DNA of 64,000 nucleotides from Thermothielavioides terrestris NRRL 8126 (Eukaryota > Ascomycota > Sordariomycetes > Sordariales > Chaetomiaceae), in the NCBI RefSeq assembly GCF_000226115.1, contig NC_016457.1, positions 7,750,001 through 7,814,000 of the forward strand, written 5' to 3'. The translations under genes were made by a program, and so were the position numbers. Shown one piece after another: positions 11,623-22,200 of this stretch. The notes beneath the pieces are model-generated. The model was not told the origin of the DNA, made no database searches, and saw only the letters and a list, made by a program, of their open reading frames with translations. Each line of letters begins with the position of its first letter. Within the stretch, counting starts at the first letter, position 1.

Positions 11623-12621
11623 ATGGCTGAGCCGCTTCCTCAAGTTCCCGGCCCGAAGCTTGGGCCGTTTACACCTACTGCGCACGCCGACATCGAGTTC
11701 ATCCAGGAGCTGGGCAACCCAAGTCTCAACAAGGATTCACGCGTCTGGAAGGTTCGGATCAATCAGTCTGGCCCTGACTTTGCCCTGAAACTGGTACGCG
11801 GCGCACCGTCCTCGCCTTACAGCCCCGCGCTGACTCCGTTTGCACTCCAGTTTTACTTCAGCTCAGCCGATTATCTTGCCGACACGGCTGCTGGCGGCCT
11901 CACCTGCACCCTTGCTAACCCCCAACTCTACATCGATTACTTCGATGCCTTCAGCTGCGAGTGCCGCGCCTACGGCCGGCTCAAGGATGAAAATCGCGAA
12001 GATCTTGCCGTCCGGGCCCACGGCTACCTCTTCCTCACTCAGGAGCAGGAAGCGACGATCTCGAAGAAGATCCTTGGGGCCACCTACAAGCCTGATCATG
12101 ATGAAGCCGAGCTAGACGGCCGCAAACTATGGAACCGATGTGAAGAGCACCGTCATCTCCCCATCCGGGCGATCGTCAAGGACCTAGCCACCGATCCGGA
12201 CCCCCTCTGGCCTGCAGCCCTGCCAGGAATGTGGAGCGACGTGAAAGACTTGCACAGGCTGGGCATCCTCGTCCGCGATATCACAGTTTTCAACTACATA
12301 GGCGCGAAGCTCGTCGATTTCAGCCGTGCCTGGACGTGGCCGCACCCGGCCTTCGTACATCTCAACTCGTACTACCTAGACAAGGAGCGAAAGCACGATC
12401 CGCACGCCTTGCGCATGGCCATCATCGACTACGGCACGTGGAAACGCTGGGATTGGGACAAGGTTGAGATCCCCGAGGAGCTGACGAAGTGTGACTTGGG
12501 GTGGAGGCAGCACCACAAGACCCACGACGTCGACCCGAGGGATTACGACTGGCTCCGGTGGGAGAAAGACCCGGCGGAGGCGGACGCGTTCCTCTCCAAG
12601 AACTGCACGCCGAGAATTTAG
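11623..12621 (+). CDS. FTA2-like kinase-fold protein, 3' end disrupted
   Basis: Resembles the large fungal family annotated as kinetochore Sim4-complex subunit FTA2, a protein-kinase-like fold. Start at 11623 (MAEPLPQVPGPKLGPF). An in-frame intron at 11794-11850 (GTACGC to CCAG, 57 nt) is likely: removing it joins DFALKL to FYFSSADYLAD, a better kinase N-lobe, and leaves 313 aa. Landmarks: FIQELG (glycine-loop position), FALKL (Lys), ECRAYGRL, and LHRLGILVRDITVFNYIGAK followed by LVDFSRAWTWPHP, which stand where the catalytic and DFG segments sit; canonical catalytic residues are only partly kept. After the stop at 12619-12621 the protein-like reading continues in other frames (RDWERYDQARRREW, then WKEWLSEAVDEAWKNNRQW, to about 12835). 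The C-terminus therefore seems frameshifted, or joined by a splice I cannot place. Confidence 0.72.
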   Translation: MAEPLPQVPGPKLGPFTPTAHADIEFIQELGNPSLNKDSRVWKVRINQSGPDFALKLVRGAPSSPYSPALTPFALQFYFSSADYLADTAAGGLTCTLANPQLYIDYFDAFSCECRAYGRLKDENREDLAVRAHGYLFLTQEQEATISKKILGATYKPDHDEAELDGRKLWNRCEEHRHLPIRAIVKDLATDPDPLWPAALPGMWSDVKDLHRLGILVRDITVFNYIGAKLVDFSRAWTWPHPAFVHLNSYYLDKERKHDPHALRMAIIDYGTWKRWDWDKVEIPEELTKCDLGWRQHHKTHDVDPRDYDWLRWEKDPAEADAFLSKNCTPRI

Positions 12622-13842
12622 GGACTGGGAGAGGTACGACCAAGCACGGCGCCGTGAGTGGAGCGCAGCAGTGCCATGCCGGGCACGGACTAGTGGAAGG
12701 AGTGGCTAAGCGAAGCCGTGGACGAGGCGTGGAAGAATAACCGGCAGTGGAAGGCAGTGGAGAGGAAGAACGAGATCATGAAGGGCTCGCTGGACGCTAG
12801 CCAGGCCGCCGACCTCGCTGAAGGATCCTGCTGATGAGGCGGAACAGCGCGCGGCATTGCTCGAGGTACAGCCGCCGCGGCAGCGAGACATGCAGGGAAA
12901 GACGAGCTCCATGTTTTGAAGGGATATGGGCCGGTTTTGGGCGTTTTTACTGATAGATTGGTGGGCTTGGGCCACGAGTGACGACACGGAGTTTTCGGTG
13001 CTGAACATGGTTATCTGGTTGCATGTTCTTGGTAAGGGATACCATCTCGGGGTGGATTTAGGGGGGTTTGGACAACTGGGATGGTTATGCACGCTAACTA
13101 AAGGGCTCGGAAGAATCTTGGAAGTGTCTGGATTGTGCTGAGGACCAACCACATTGGGGACACAATCGATCAACTACTCAGCAGGCTCAATCCGCGACGA
13201 GCCAAAACTGAGTTTCAGGGAGCGGTTGTTCGTGCTTTGTTGCTGGCAACTATGTGGGTGCCAGTTCCTTGAGTTTGCCCCTGAAATCATCCGGCCCCGG
13301 CCCCATTCCGAAGTCCCTGGCGGCCCGAGCCGTGTTTCTCATCCCAACTTATTGGGACGAACGCACGATCGTGCACATTTCGTTCAGACATGTAATGTGA
13401 GCAACCACCTACACCGTCATGACCATACGCTGATGCTCTCCGCGGGCTTTGCTCCGTCGACGTGGGGGGCAGAAATGAGCTCAGCACAATTTGCAAAACT
13501 ACCTCCACAAGCATCTCGGAGGAATACTCCGTACCTGCTTACCGCGCACGTGTTTCTCGCGACACGTAGGGTATGTGCGTCGTCTGGGGTCGTGTAAGAC
13601 AGGAGAGAAGCTCTTCGCATCCATCGACTTCACCAGCCTCACCTCGTAAGCCACGGAATCGTATTCATGTCCAACCAGATCTCACTGCCGCCCCGTCATG
13701 GATTGGTGCAAGGAAAACGACCAGGTCGCAGTGGGGCGTGATCGGTCGCATGCAGCAGGCCCGTGCCCCAGCTGGGATTCCGGCGATCTTCCCCATGTTG
13801 CTGGGGTTGAAATTAGCCAGCCGGTGACTCACAAACTCAATT
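12622..13842. other. Frameshifted 3' remnant of FTA2-like gene, then intergenic
   Basis: Bases 12622-12835 hold the out-of-frame continuation described for the FTA2-like gene. From there to the MITE at 13843 I see no gene. A TGACTCA heptamer lies at 13825-13831, but it is far from any start. Confidence 0.45.
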
Positions 13843-14234
13843 GGTCGTGGTTATAGAGGTCCCGCCAAGACTAATTTCGGAGGTTGCCGCTTACAAGTAT
13901 TTACAATCGCCACAGGGTAAGCGGGGCCGCGACGACTTCGAGCAACATCAACAATGCAAAACCGCGAAGACTTATAAAAACAACTTCGCGAAACCTCAAC
14001 CAAATCGAAAAAAAAGAAAACGAAGTTAACCTACACCCTAACCTTAACCCAAATCCTAACTATTAACCCGAACCCTAACTAGCGGGGGGCTAGCGCTGCC
14101 TCCCGTACCCCCGGCGAACTAACCCTTGGCGATAGAGCAAACGCCTTGGCGAACGGGGTTGCGTAAAAACGTTGTAAAAACATTGCCGACAATTGGCCGA
14201 AATTAGTCTTGGCGGGACCTCTATAACCTCCAGC
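13843..14234 (+). mobile_element. hAT-like MITE, copy 1 (392 bp)
   Basis: Non-autonomous element with long terminal inverted repeats. Both ends carry TATAGAGGTCCCGCCAAGAC followed by TAATTTCGG (inverted at the right end); the arms match perfectly over about 32 bp. It is flanked by an 8-bp direct repeat ACTCAATT at 13835-13842 and 14235-14242, the target duplication length of hAT elements. The interior has a poly-purine tract (GAAAAAAAAGAAAACGA), a degenerate CCCTAA tract at 14027-14080, a GGGGGGCTAGCGC segment, and two copies of CCTTGGCGA. There is no transposase frame. Two further copies are in this window. Which strand is plus is arbitrary; here it is the strand with CCCTAA. Confidence 0.9.
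14027..14080 (+). repeat. Degenerate telomere-like CCCTAA tract in MITE copy 1
   Basis: Reads as ACCCTAACCTTAACCC, ATCCTAAC, TTAACCCGAACCCTAAC and similar, that is, imperfect repeats of the fungal telomere unit TTAGGG on the opposite strand. The same tract occurs at the same place in the other two MITE copies, so it is part of the element and not a telomere scar. Confidence 0.8.
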
Positions 14235-14606
14235 ACTCAATTGCAACATGCCTGCAGGCTTCGTTGCCAATTGAGCGTTGCCATTCGACGGCAGGGTGGA
14301 TTGCGTCCTCTCTCCTTCAACTGGATGTCTGTCTTTGCGCCATTGTTTCTCGCCGTGGTCAAGATATCTGGTCGCGTGGCTGCCCATCGGCGGTTATCTC
14401 CCTCGTGCGCAAACATATGTAGGAGAGGACGAAGCAGCATGACGCAAGACGCCAATGTTAGGGCTGACTGCCCATGGAAACAAAACACAATTCTTCGTTG
14501 TGCGATGTCCCGGCTTCTCAGCAGCACGAGCCTGAGAAGGGATTGGGAAATTCCCGCAGAGCGCTGCAAGAAGTCCGATTGGGACAAGTTAGCCAGGGTT
14601 CCACGC

Positions 14607-14690
14607 GCAATGCTTGTCGCAATGCTTGTCGCAATGCTTGTCGCAATGCTTGTCGCAATGCTTGTCGCAAGTCCTGGCGCAAGTCCTGGC
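14607..14690. repeat. 12-bp minisatellite, seven units
   Basis: Five exact tandem copies of GCAATGCTTGTC (14607-14666), followed by two copies of the variant GCAAGTCCTGGC (14667-14690). The unit length keeps all reading frames open, which explains the long shadow frames around it. Confidence 0.92.
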
Positions 14691-15367
14691 GCGTCCGCGG
14701 GGCTTTCAGGCTGGGAGTTGCGTATCCATTGCGAGTATCCGAGGTCAGGAACTCGTGGCCTCTCCACGGCGCAAGCCGACGGACTGCCCGTGTCCACATG
14801 CCATTGCGAATGCGTCGCGTACTGCTGGCGACCTTGAAGCTGATGAGGACACTTGTCGCTCGAGCTGGCGCGTCCCTCCAGGCCCGCAGCCAGGCGTGAA
14901 TCCGAATCCGGGAATCCTGGCTTGACATTGCGCGCCCTTCGGACCTGGCGCCGGCGCCGTCGGCGTAAGCCTTCCCTTGGCGCCTCCAACCGGAATTACG
15001 TGCGTGGGGTCATTCCTAACCTTCCAGGCTTGCTGCCGTCTTATTGGGTGGCTTGCAGCGACGGGCATCGCGGTGGGGCTGTGCTGGGCAGTGCTGGTTT
15101 TTTTACGACCTGCAGCAAACGGGCAGCTACAGAAGAAAGTTGTCGTGAATCGCAAAGGATGAAGAATCTCGACAATCTGTGGACGTAAAGTCAATTCAGG
15201 TGTGGAAGCCTGAACTCAGAGACGCGGAAAGGTGATCCATTCGAGTGTCCGGAGAAGGGCTCAATAGCGTCCAAAACCACGGAATTATGGGCGATTTGCT
15301 TTCCTGCAACATTAAACTTGTGGGGTCAGCTAGTTAATTTTCTGGAGCGCCGGCGGGTTGAGGAGTG

Positions 15368-15374
15368 TGACTCA
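15368..15374. promoter_or_regulatory. Possible GCN4/CPC1 binding site TGACTCA
   Basis: An exact match to the palindromic GCN4/CPC1 element, 620 nt before uORF1 of the CPC1 gene. GCN4-type genes can autoregulate, so the place makes sense. A 7-mer like this is expected several times by chance in 64 kb, so the call is tentative. Confidence 0.35.
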
Positions 15375-15470
15375 CACTTTCCGTTTGGGGCTGCCCGTCA
15401 CGCGGGCCAATCAAACCCGACAGCCCCGCGGCACAGCTGGTGAACTGCGTCTGCTAAATCAACTGTGGTC

Positions 15471-15504
15471 TTCTTCTAATCGGGTTATTCTTCTAATCGG
15501 GTTA
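15471..15504. repeat. 17-bp tandem duplication
   Basis: TTCTTCTAATCGGGTTA occurs twice head to tail (15471-15487 and 15488-15504). It is a small local duplication in the CPC1 upstream region. Confidence 0.85.
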
Positions 15505-15987
15505 TTGAGCGGGTGCCACCAACTTGTGCAGCGAGCTTCCGCAAGCTTCCCAGACGTTGATAACTGATGCGTACCATGTAGCTACCTACCTACTACGTCC
15601 AGCGACTGGGGAGAAGGCGAAACACCATGCAACGATGTGTACGGAATACACTTTGAGGGATCCAGCCAACTCCTGGCTGAGCTGTCCGTCAGCTGGCACT
15701 GCTCGTCCGCGCTTGATTGCGGCAACACAGGGTTTGCAGTTGAGACGTGTGGGGCACCAGCCAGGGTTTTGCCATTTGCAGAAAGCCCTAGTGCAACTAG
15801 CGGGCAGCACGTTCCACGCAATCTGCCTTCCCTTGGCCTGGGCGCACACTCGCCTGGCTTACGGGCGCTCGCTGCCTGATTAAAAAGTCTTGCACCGCCC
15901 ACATCTGGCTACCCTTCTCTTTCTCTTCTCCAACCCCAAACTCCCTTACCAGAACACATTTTGAGCACGCCCAAGGCAGCCATCAAG

Positions 15988-15999
15988 ATGCGCTCATAA
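15988..15999 (+). promoter_or_regulatory. uORF1 of CPC1 leader (3 codons)
   Basis: ATG CGC TCA TAA, a three-codon upstream ORF, is the first ATG of the leader; I see no other until 16231. A very short uORF1 that permits reinitiation, followed by an inhibitory uORF2, is the layout of the GCN4, CpcA and cpc-1 leaders. It would make CPC1 translation rise when eIF2 is phosphorylated by the Gcn2-type kinase. Confidence 0.6.
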
Positions 16000-16230
16000 A
16001 GCATCCCCCAATCGTCTCCCGACTTGCTCCCGCAGGGTCGTCAAAATTCCTTCCACAAACTTTATTTGTAACGAGCTCCCCACTCAACCGCCTGCTTCAG
16101 CTCTTCCTGAAAAGGTAGAACTGAACTTTAGCACCCTGCTTCCTAGCTCGCGCTCAAGTTCTTCTCTCAACACCGCCGCCATTCCCGGCCAAGACTTTCC
16201 AGTCTTCACCACGGATTCAAATCAGTCAAG

Positions 16231-16365
16231 ATGGCTTCCCTCCAGTTCCCCGAGCCTGCCGGCACCATCCGCGCATCAACAACAACTGCAGCACCTCAAC
16301 CTGCCGCCTCATCAACAGGACTTTGTCTTGTTCGATCAGCCGATCAAGCCACGCCGTCAACCTAA
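16231..16365 (+). promoter_or_regulatory. uORF2 of CPC1 leader (44 codons) or frameshifted N-terminus
   Basis: ATG at 16231 in good context (AAG before it) opens 44 codons, MASLQFPEPAGTIRASTTTA onward, and stops at 16363-16365. As I recall, the Neurospora cpc-1 leader is about 720 nt with a 41-codon second uORF; here the distance from uORF1 to the first in-frame CPC1 ATG is 712 nt. That fits the uORF2 reading. The alternative is that this is the real CPC1 start and a one-base shift separates it from the main frame. Confidence 0.55.
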
Positions 16366-16699
16366 TCACCGCTCTGTCTCGCAACCTTTGGCCATCGGAG
16401 GTGTGAATCAAAACCAGCAACCCCGTCATCAGCCGCTTTTTCCGCAGCAGGCCGCGACCTCGCCTTCTCTGCCGAACCAGCGCGTTGCTGGCATCATCCA
16501 GGCCACAGGGCATCAAACGACTTCTTCGGCTTTTGCAAATCGGTTTAGCTCTCCTGCGCAGAACACGCCCTCGCATCAGTTCTACGCCTCTTCGGCTCCA
16601 TCTTCGTCAGTTGCTCTGAACCTGCCGAACCAGAACCGGCCTGCCCGCCCGCCCGTTCCTCTGTTTCTGCAAGGCACCGGTAACGCAGCGCAAGGCAAG

Positions 16700-17476
16700 A
16701 TGAACCTGCAAGGTAAACTTGTCCCCTCCACGCATGGGCCGCAAGCTCCACTGCGAGGCTCACACGCGGCATCAGATCTGGATTTGGAGGACTTCACTGC
16801 CTTCGAAGGTGGTGCTTCCGCGACGGCGTATTCTTCGCCCGCGCTTCCGAGCGTGTTCGACGTGAGCAGCAGTGCTTCCAACTCGACAAGCAACATGGGC
16901 ACTGTGTCCCCGCAGGACCTCCTGATTCAGGAGCCGTTCATGTCGGCACCCAACTCCACGGCTCTCACCGCGCTCACTTCTCCGTCCATCTACGGCGAAT
17001 CGCCCGAGTTCAACGATTGCTATGATGTGTCGCCCAGCTTTGGCAGCGGCGACTTTGACACGGGCTCCACCGAGGCTTGGTACCCGCTCTTCCCCCAGGC
17101 GAATCCAGAACCGGCGGTGTCGCAGAAGCCGGCCAGCGTTGAGGCCTCGCCGGCTTCTAAGTCCGATGACCTGGAGGTGTCGGGGTCGACTTCAGGACAC
17201 CGCCGCAAGTCGTCGGGCACGTCCCCTCCGTCCAGCCGACCGTCATCGATCGCTCGCGTTGGCTCGCGCCGCCGTGACAAGCCTCTGCCTCCCATCATTG
17301 TGGAGGATCCGACCGACGTTGTGGCTATGAAGCGTGCTCGGAACACCCTTGCCGCCCGCAAGTCGCGCGAGCGCAAGGCACAACGCCTGGAGGAGCTGGA
17401 GGAGAAGATCTTGAAGCTGACCGCGGAGCGTGACCACTGGAAAGCTTTGGCTCTCGCTCATGGTGCAAAGGAGTAA
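16700..17476 (+). CDS. cpc-1: CPC1/GCN4 bZIP activator of amino-acid biosynthesis
   Basis: Transcription factor of general (cross-pathway) amino-acid control, binding TGACTCA as a dimer. From the first in-frame ATG (16700) it is 258 aa, close to the size I recall for N. crassa CPC1. An acidic/aromatic activation segment (SDLDLEDFTAFEGGAS) sits near residues 24-39. Ser/Thr/Pro-rich stretches follow (GTVSPQDLLIQEPFMSAPNS, then a YDVSPSFGSGDFDTGS block with WYPLFPQ). The C-terminal GCN4-type bZIP starts near DPTDVVAMKRARNTLAARKS, has the NTLAARKSR DNA-contact motif, and a short zipper (LEELEEKILKLTAERDHWKAL). The frame is open without any ATG back past 16328 and reads as Gln/Pro/Ser-rich, protein-like sequence (LPPHQQDFVLFDQP, HQFYASSAPSSSVALNLP). 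A longer protein reached from the ATG at 16231 by a shift or an unseen splice therefore cannot be excluded. Confidence 0.85.
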   Translation: MNLQGKLVPSTHGPQAPLRGSHAASDLDLEDFTAFEGGASATAYSSPALPSVFDVSSSASNSTSNMGTVSPQDLLIQEPFMSAPNSTALTALTSPSIYGESPEFNDCYDVSPSFGSGDFDTGSTEAWYPLFPQANPEPAVSQKPASVEASPASKSDDLEVSGSTSGHRRKSSGTSPPSSRPSSIARVGSRRRDKPLPPIIVEDPTDVVAMKRARNTLAARKSRERKAQRLEELEEKILKLTAERDHWKALALAHGAKE

Positions 17477-19266
17477 ACCACAGGTGCGATGATTTCTCTC
17501 CGGGATGACACAGTAACCCTCAGTGCCTATGCCAAGGGCATTGAGGAGGGGGTATCACTGTGGTTTTTTTACGTGTCTTTTCTACCTTGGATTTTCTTTA
17601 GTGCGGGTGCCCGGGTCGTATATCACCGGGCTTGGGATCGGCGTGTTTCTTTGTTCTCGAATTTCTTAGGAGCGGAACAAAAACAGAATGTATTTGGTAT
17701 GCCAACTTCTGCCGTTGTAGGTTCAAGAAGAGATTTGAGTTCCTTGCTTGTCTGCTTGCCTGCGTACTCGTTTTAATCAGGCCTCACACACAGTCTCCGT
17801 ATTCGTGGCTACGCCGTAGGCTGGGGAAGACCTCGTCCATCGCCCATGCTGACATCCAAACCGCATGTTGATTGATGTAGGCTGCCTCGTCGTCGACAGC
17901 GTCGAGTGCAATGCTTGAATCGCTGGCGTGGACTAAAAACCAGACCCCTATGCAAACACGTGACTGATGTGTGTGATGTGGTGCTGTATCCAGCTTGGAA
18001 CCGCGCGTCCTCTGGCTGGACGACCGAATATCCAGTAGCCCGCCGCGCATTCAAAACAGCTTTTCCCATGCACCCAACTCACCCCAATCCCAGCGTTTCC
18101 CCCCCCTATCATGCTCCAAGTGAGTCCCTGATCTGCCGTTGTTGCGGGCAGGTTCACCTCCCGTGCCGATCGTCCCTCACCAGACAGACGAGCCACGACG
18201 GTGACCCCCTCTCTTCTCCCTTGCCGCCCCTGGTATCCTTCTCCATTACCAAAAACAGCACGAAACCCCAGCAGCAGCAGCAGCAGCCGCCGGCGCCCCG
18301 GCGATCACAACAACCCATCGTATTCGGGGCAGAAGAAAAGGAACGCATCAGTAGGAGGGAAAGCAGGTAAAATCAACTTTTTATGTATCCCCTAACACAC
18401 CAAGCAAAGCAAAGCAAGACAAGCTTTCATGAAAAACCCTGGGAAACGAAAACAAAGTAGGCCCCAGCCGCGCACACAGACACGTCGAGCCATGCCATGC
18501 CATGCTATGCCATACCATTCCATTATCATATCACAAAGCCCAATACGGTGGAGAAACGGAGAAGCGCCCCGAGGCGGCCGGCTGAGAAGGACGAGCAGAA
18601 ACCGAAATGTATGGGGAAAAGGAAGGGCCGCCAGAGAGCCAACGCCGTACAAACCACCGAGCAGACTGACAACTTCCAACACATCGCGTCGCATCCCGTC
18701 GCATCTCATCGCATCATTTGGACATGCCGGTTCCCTCGCTCTCCCCCTCTAGTCTGCTCCCTCACCAACCGACATCCCACTTTTCTTTAACTGCCCATGC
18801 CATTCCGTTGCAGTTCACTAAAACAGCGCAGCATGTCATGCCATACAAATACCCGTAAGCGCAACCACAGCGATGCTGACCCATCTCTCATGACCGTCTT
18901 TCATGCCATGCACGCCATTCCATGAAGGGAAAAAAAAAGAAGAAAAGAAGGGAAAAAGAAAAAAAAAAAAAGGTAAACTAGAACGCCAGGCCGTGCCTCG
19001 CTCCCGTTGCCTTTTCGCCTGCCGCTGTGATATCTGAAAGCTTGCCCATGCAAGGCCCATCAATGACGCAATTCGGGTCATCTGCAGGACAGGCAAATAT
19101 CTGTACATATACAGTTCGGGTCGTTTCTCGGCGCATATTTCGCCAAGAAAACCGGGGGGAAAGTGGCGAGGCGCTTGGGCTGAACGCGGCTCGCTGAAGG
19201 GGTAAGTGATTAAGAGAGCTCTCATCGTGAAGAAAGCCGGTTGCGCTCCATGCCGGATACGGCGTT
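17477..19266. other. Intergenic between converging genes
   Basis: No gene seen. It contains the CPC1 3' region, a CATGCCATGCCATGCTATGC run near 18490, and an A/G-rich tract near 18930-18972 (GGGAAAAAGAAAAAAAAAAA). Frames of up to 154 codons lack protein character. Confidence 0.4.
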
Positions 19267-22200
19267 CTAGCTGACAGTCATCATCTGCATCCTCGACGAT
19301 TCGACCGACGCCCTGCTCAATATCGAAGGGGTGCTGTGGCTGTTGGCGAGGAGTCGCGGCGGGCTTGAGCCCGGATCGACGAACACGCGGGTAAACGCGG
19401 GGCTGCCGTCCGGGTTTTGGTGGCGCGCGTGCCGTTCGCGCCGGGGGGTGCCGGCGGGGCTCTGGATGAGCAGCTCGGCCCGGCGGACGGCGTCCGAGAG
19501 TGAGTCTCGCAGCTTTCCGGCTCGTTTGACCAATTCGTGGAGGCTGTTGGTGTCGAAGAAGAGCTTCGCCTCGGGCGTCTTGGCCGGAGGGCCCCTTACG
19601 CGGTCCGAGGCGGTTTTGTGCTGCTGTTTCATGGCCTCGATCACTGTGGAGATGATGGCAGAGTTTCTGCTGGGGCTCGAGCACCTGCTGGGCGTACGCG
19701 GCCTTGCGGGAGTCGCGCTTCCTTCGACCAACGGCCAGTTGCCGAAGATGTCGTCTTCAGGTGAGAAGACGGACCTCCGCCGAGGGCTGTGCCGCTCCCG
19801 CACCACCGCCGTCCTGGACATTTCAGGTTCTGGAATCCCCAGAGGGATGTCCGCTTGGTCGAGGAGAGGGCCATCAAAACCTTCTTCCAGGAACCGGTCA
19901 TCAATCAAAGACCGATCGAAATCCTGCGACGGCTTGGTCGATGCCACCTCTTCGGGCTCGTCCTCGTCAGGCGATGCCAGAGCGATGATACTCTCCGCCT
20001 CTGCCCACTTCGCCGCCATCGGGCCTTTGAGGATGTCTAGGTCTTTACCGTGGCGACATAACCGCTTCAGATCATTGACCAGAAGGGATAGCTCTCGGAT
20101 CTGGCCAGAATGCGCCCTCACGCTCGGCTGCGTCGCCTGGATAGAGGCTGGGACGACCATTGAGAAGCTAGTCGCCGAGTCCTTGCCTCCCGCCTGGCAG
20201 ACAAAAGCCTCATCCCCCTCAAATTCGAAGTCATCGTCCCAGTCCTCGCTGGCAGTTTTCGTTCCTAAACCCCAAGTTCCGAATTTCGGCGTCGGCTTCG
20301 AGCCATCTGCGGGATCGGGCACGACCGGGACACTCTGACTCCGTACGTGGGCCGCGCAGGGCGGCTTCCGGATAATAGAACGCCCTCCTCTCAAGTCCAG
20401 CTCTTGCTTCCCGTGCACCGTCTTCGGGCGTGGCAAATCTGCGTCGTACCTGTCATGAGCCAGAGGCTCGGACCAGTCGAATATGTTGCTCCGTGGCCGA
20501 TCGCCCTGGCTTTCTCGTTGCGGACCAGGGCCGGCATTGCCACTGATATTCTTCAGGGCATGTCGCAGGGTGGGGCTGACGCGCCGGGAGTTGGTCGAGC
20601 TCGGCGGCGAAAGATGATTGCTAAGAGTGTCCTCATCGTCTCGTGCCCAATCATCGTCATCGTCATCGTCGTCAAATGATAATCGGTCAAAGTCAGGATT
20701 AACCAAGGCCAGCTTCTGCGGCGAGTGAAACCCGAAGCCGTTCTCTTCCTGAGTTGAAGGAACGAGCTCGGCTACTTCAGCCAAGTGCACGCTCCTGATA
20801 GGCGTGGGAACGCCTTCGTCCTCCTCGGTGATTTTCGTATCTCCGTCCCACGAGCGCCCCAGCATTTCCTGGATCGATAACCGCTTCGTCCTGCTGTTGC
20901 CTGCAGTGCTCGGTGGGGAATCATCGAACATAGACTCCAGTGGCGTCTCGACAGATCTCACTCGAGCCGATGACGCGCCTGTCCGGAAAGAGTCATACAT
21001 GCCGTCGCTCTTGAAGTCGGTATCTTCTTCGTCGCCGAAAATGCCATCACGAATCTCGATATCGGAGCCGGCAAGGGTCACGGACCGCTCGCCCGATGGT
21101 CCCCGGCTGTGCGTAGTTGTGGACGACGCTTGCGAGTAGTTGACGGGAGCATGAAAAGCCTTTGGAGGGACCGCCATGGACGACGTCGCAAGCCCTACGC
21201 GCGTAACATCGATGTTGAAAGTGGACAGGCCGTTCGAGGGAGGCAGCGGAGACGAAGAATTTCGTTTGCGAGTCCGCGGAAGGTCAGCGGGTATCGGTTC
21301 GGAATCCGCTGATTGCTGCGGTTGCTGTTGACCATCCGGTGGCGGATAGACTCCTTCGCGACTCGATTTGGCCAGGGGGTACGCTTGGTCGCGCGGCACA
21401 GCCACAGGGTCCGACGAAAGCCGGCCGCCGACGCCCTTGGCGTCGATGGTGCTCCGTCTCGGGCGCCGGACACTCCCGGTCCTCGTAATCCACTGGCTGG
21501 CAGAGCTCAAATGCATCGACATGGACCTCCGTGCTCGATTGTCGGGCGTCGAGTCAGTCGAAGGAGTCTGTTCGCTGGCGGGTTGAGAACCCTCTCGCTT
21601 CTCGTCGAGTGTAGGCTGGTCCTGCGCAGTCCCGCCGTCATCTAAGGGGGCGGGAATCTCCGTAATGTCCTCTGGCTTGATAAGGTAGGCACGGGCAACA
21701 CGGGCCGGGCCTAACAACATCCTCTTCCGCGGAAATATGCCGTGATGTGGGCTGCTTCCTGGAGGAAACCCAGAGGAATCTCGTCTTGATGAAATCGAGC
21801 GGCGGGCATGGAAAAATGAGGCCCACTTTCTAGCAGACCGACTGGGGTTCGTCAAAGGCGGGAATGTCGGGGAAGTCGGCGAGAGATTGGCGTTGTCCAA
21901 AGGAGGTAAGACACCCGGCGAGAGAGGCTCTCCGACAGCGCTTGCATGTTGAAACTGTTGCAGTGTCGCGGAACGTTGATGACTCGTTGCAGGTCTCCGG
22001 AGTGTCAACACCTGTGATTTGGAGCCTCGCCGAGGCAGCCCCCCCAGTCCCGAGTTGTGGCCCGAGGTTGTCCTCTTGACAAGCTTGTTGGGAGAGGAAG
22101 GGAGCACAGGTGGCTGCCCAAGCATTGGGACGCCAGACCCGTGAGAGAAGGTCATGGACCCCGAATCAGGCCCCATGCTCGATCTTCGACTCCCATGCTG

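Larger units (their letters stand above)
14235..15987. other. Intergenic upstream of CPC1 leader
   Basis: Holds a 12-bp minisatellite at 14607-14690, a 17-bp tandem duplication at 15471-15504 and a GCN4-type site at 15368-15374, all listed separately. Open frames of up to 250 codons (14237-14989 minus) occur across the minisatellite because its unit is a multiple of three. I do not call them genes. Confidence 0.45.

Noticed and set aside
14027..14080. True interstitial telomere or healed chromosome end
   Set aside because: The same tract sits at the same internal place in three MITE copies flanked by target duplications, so it belongs to the element.
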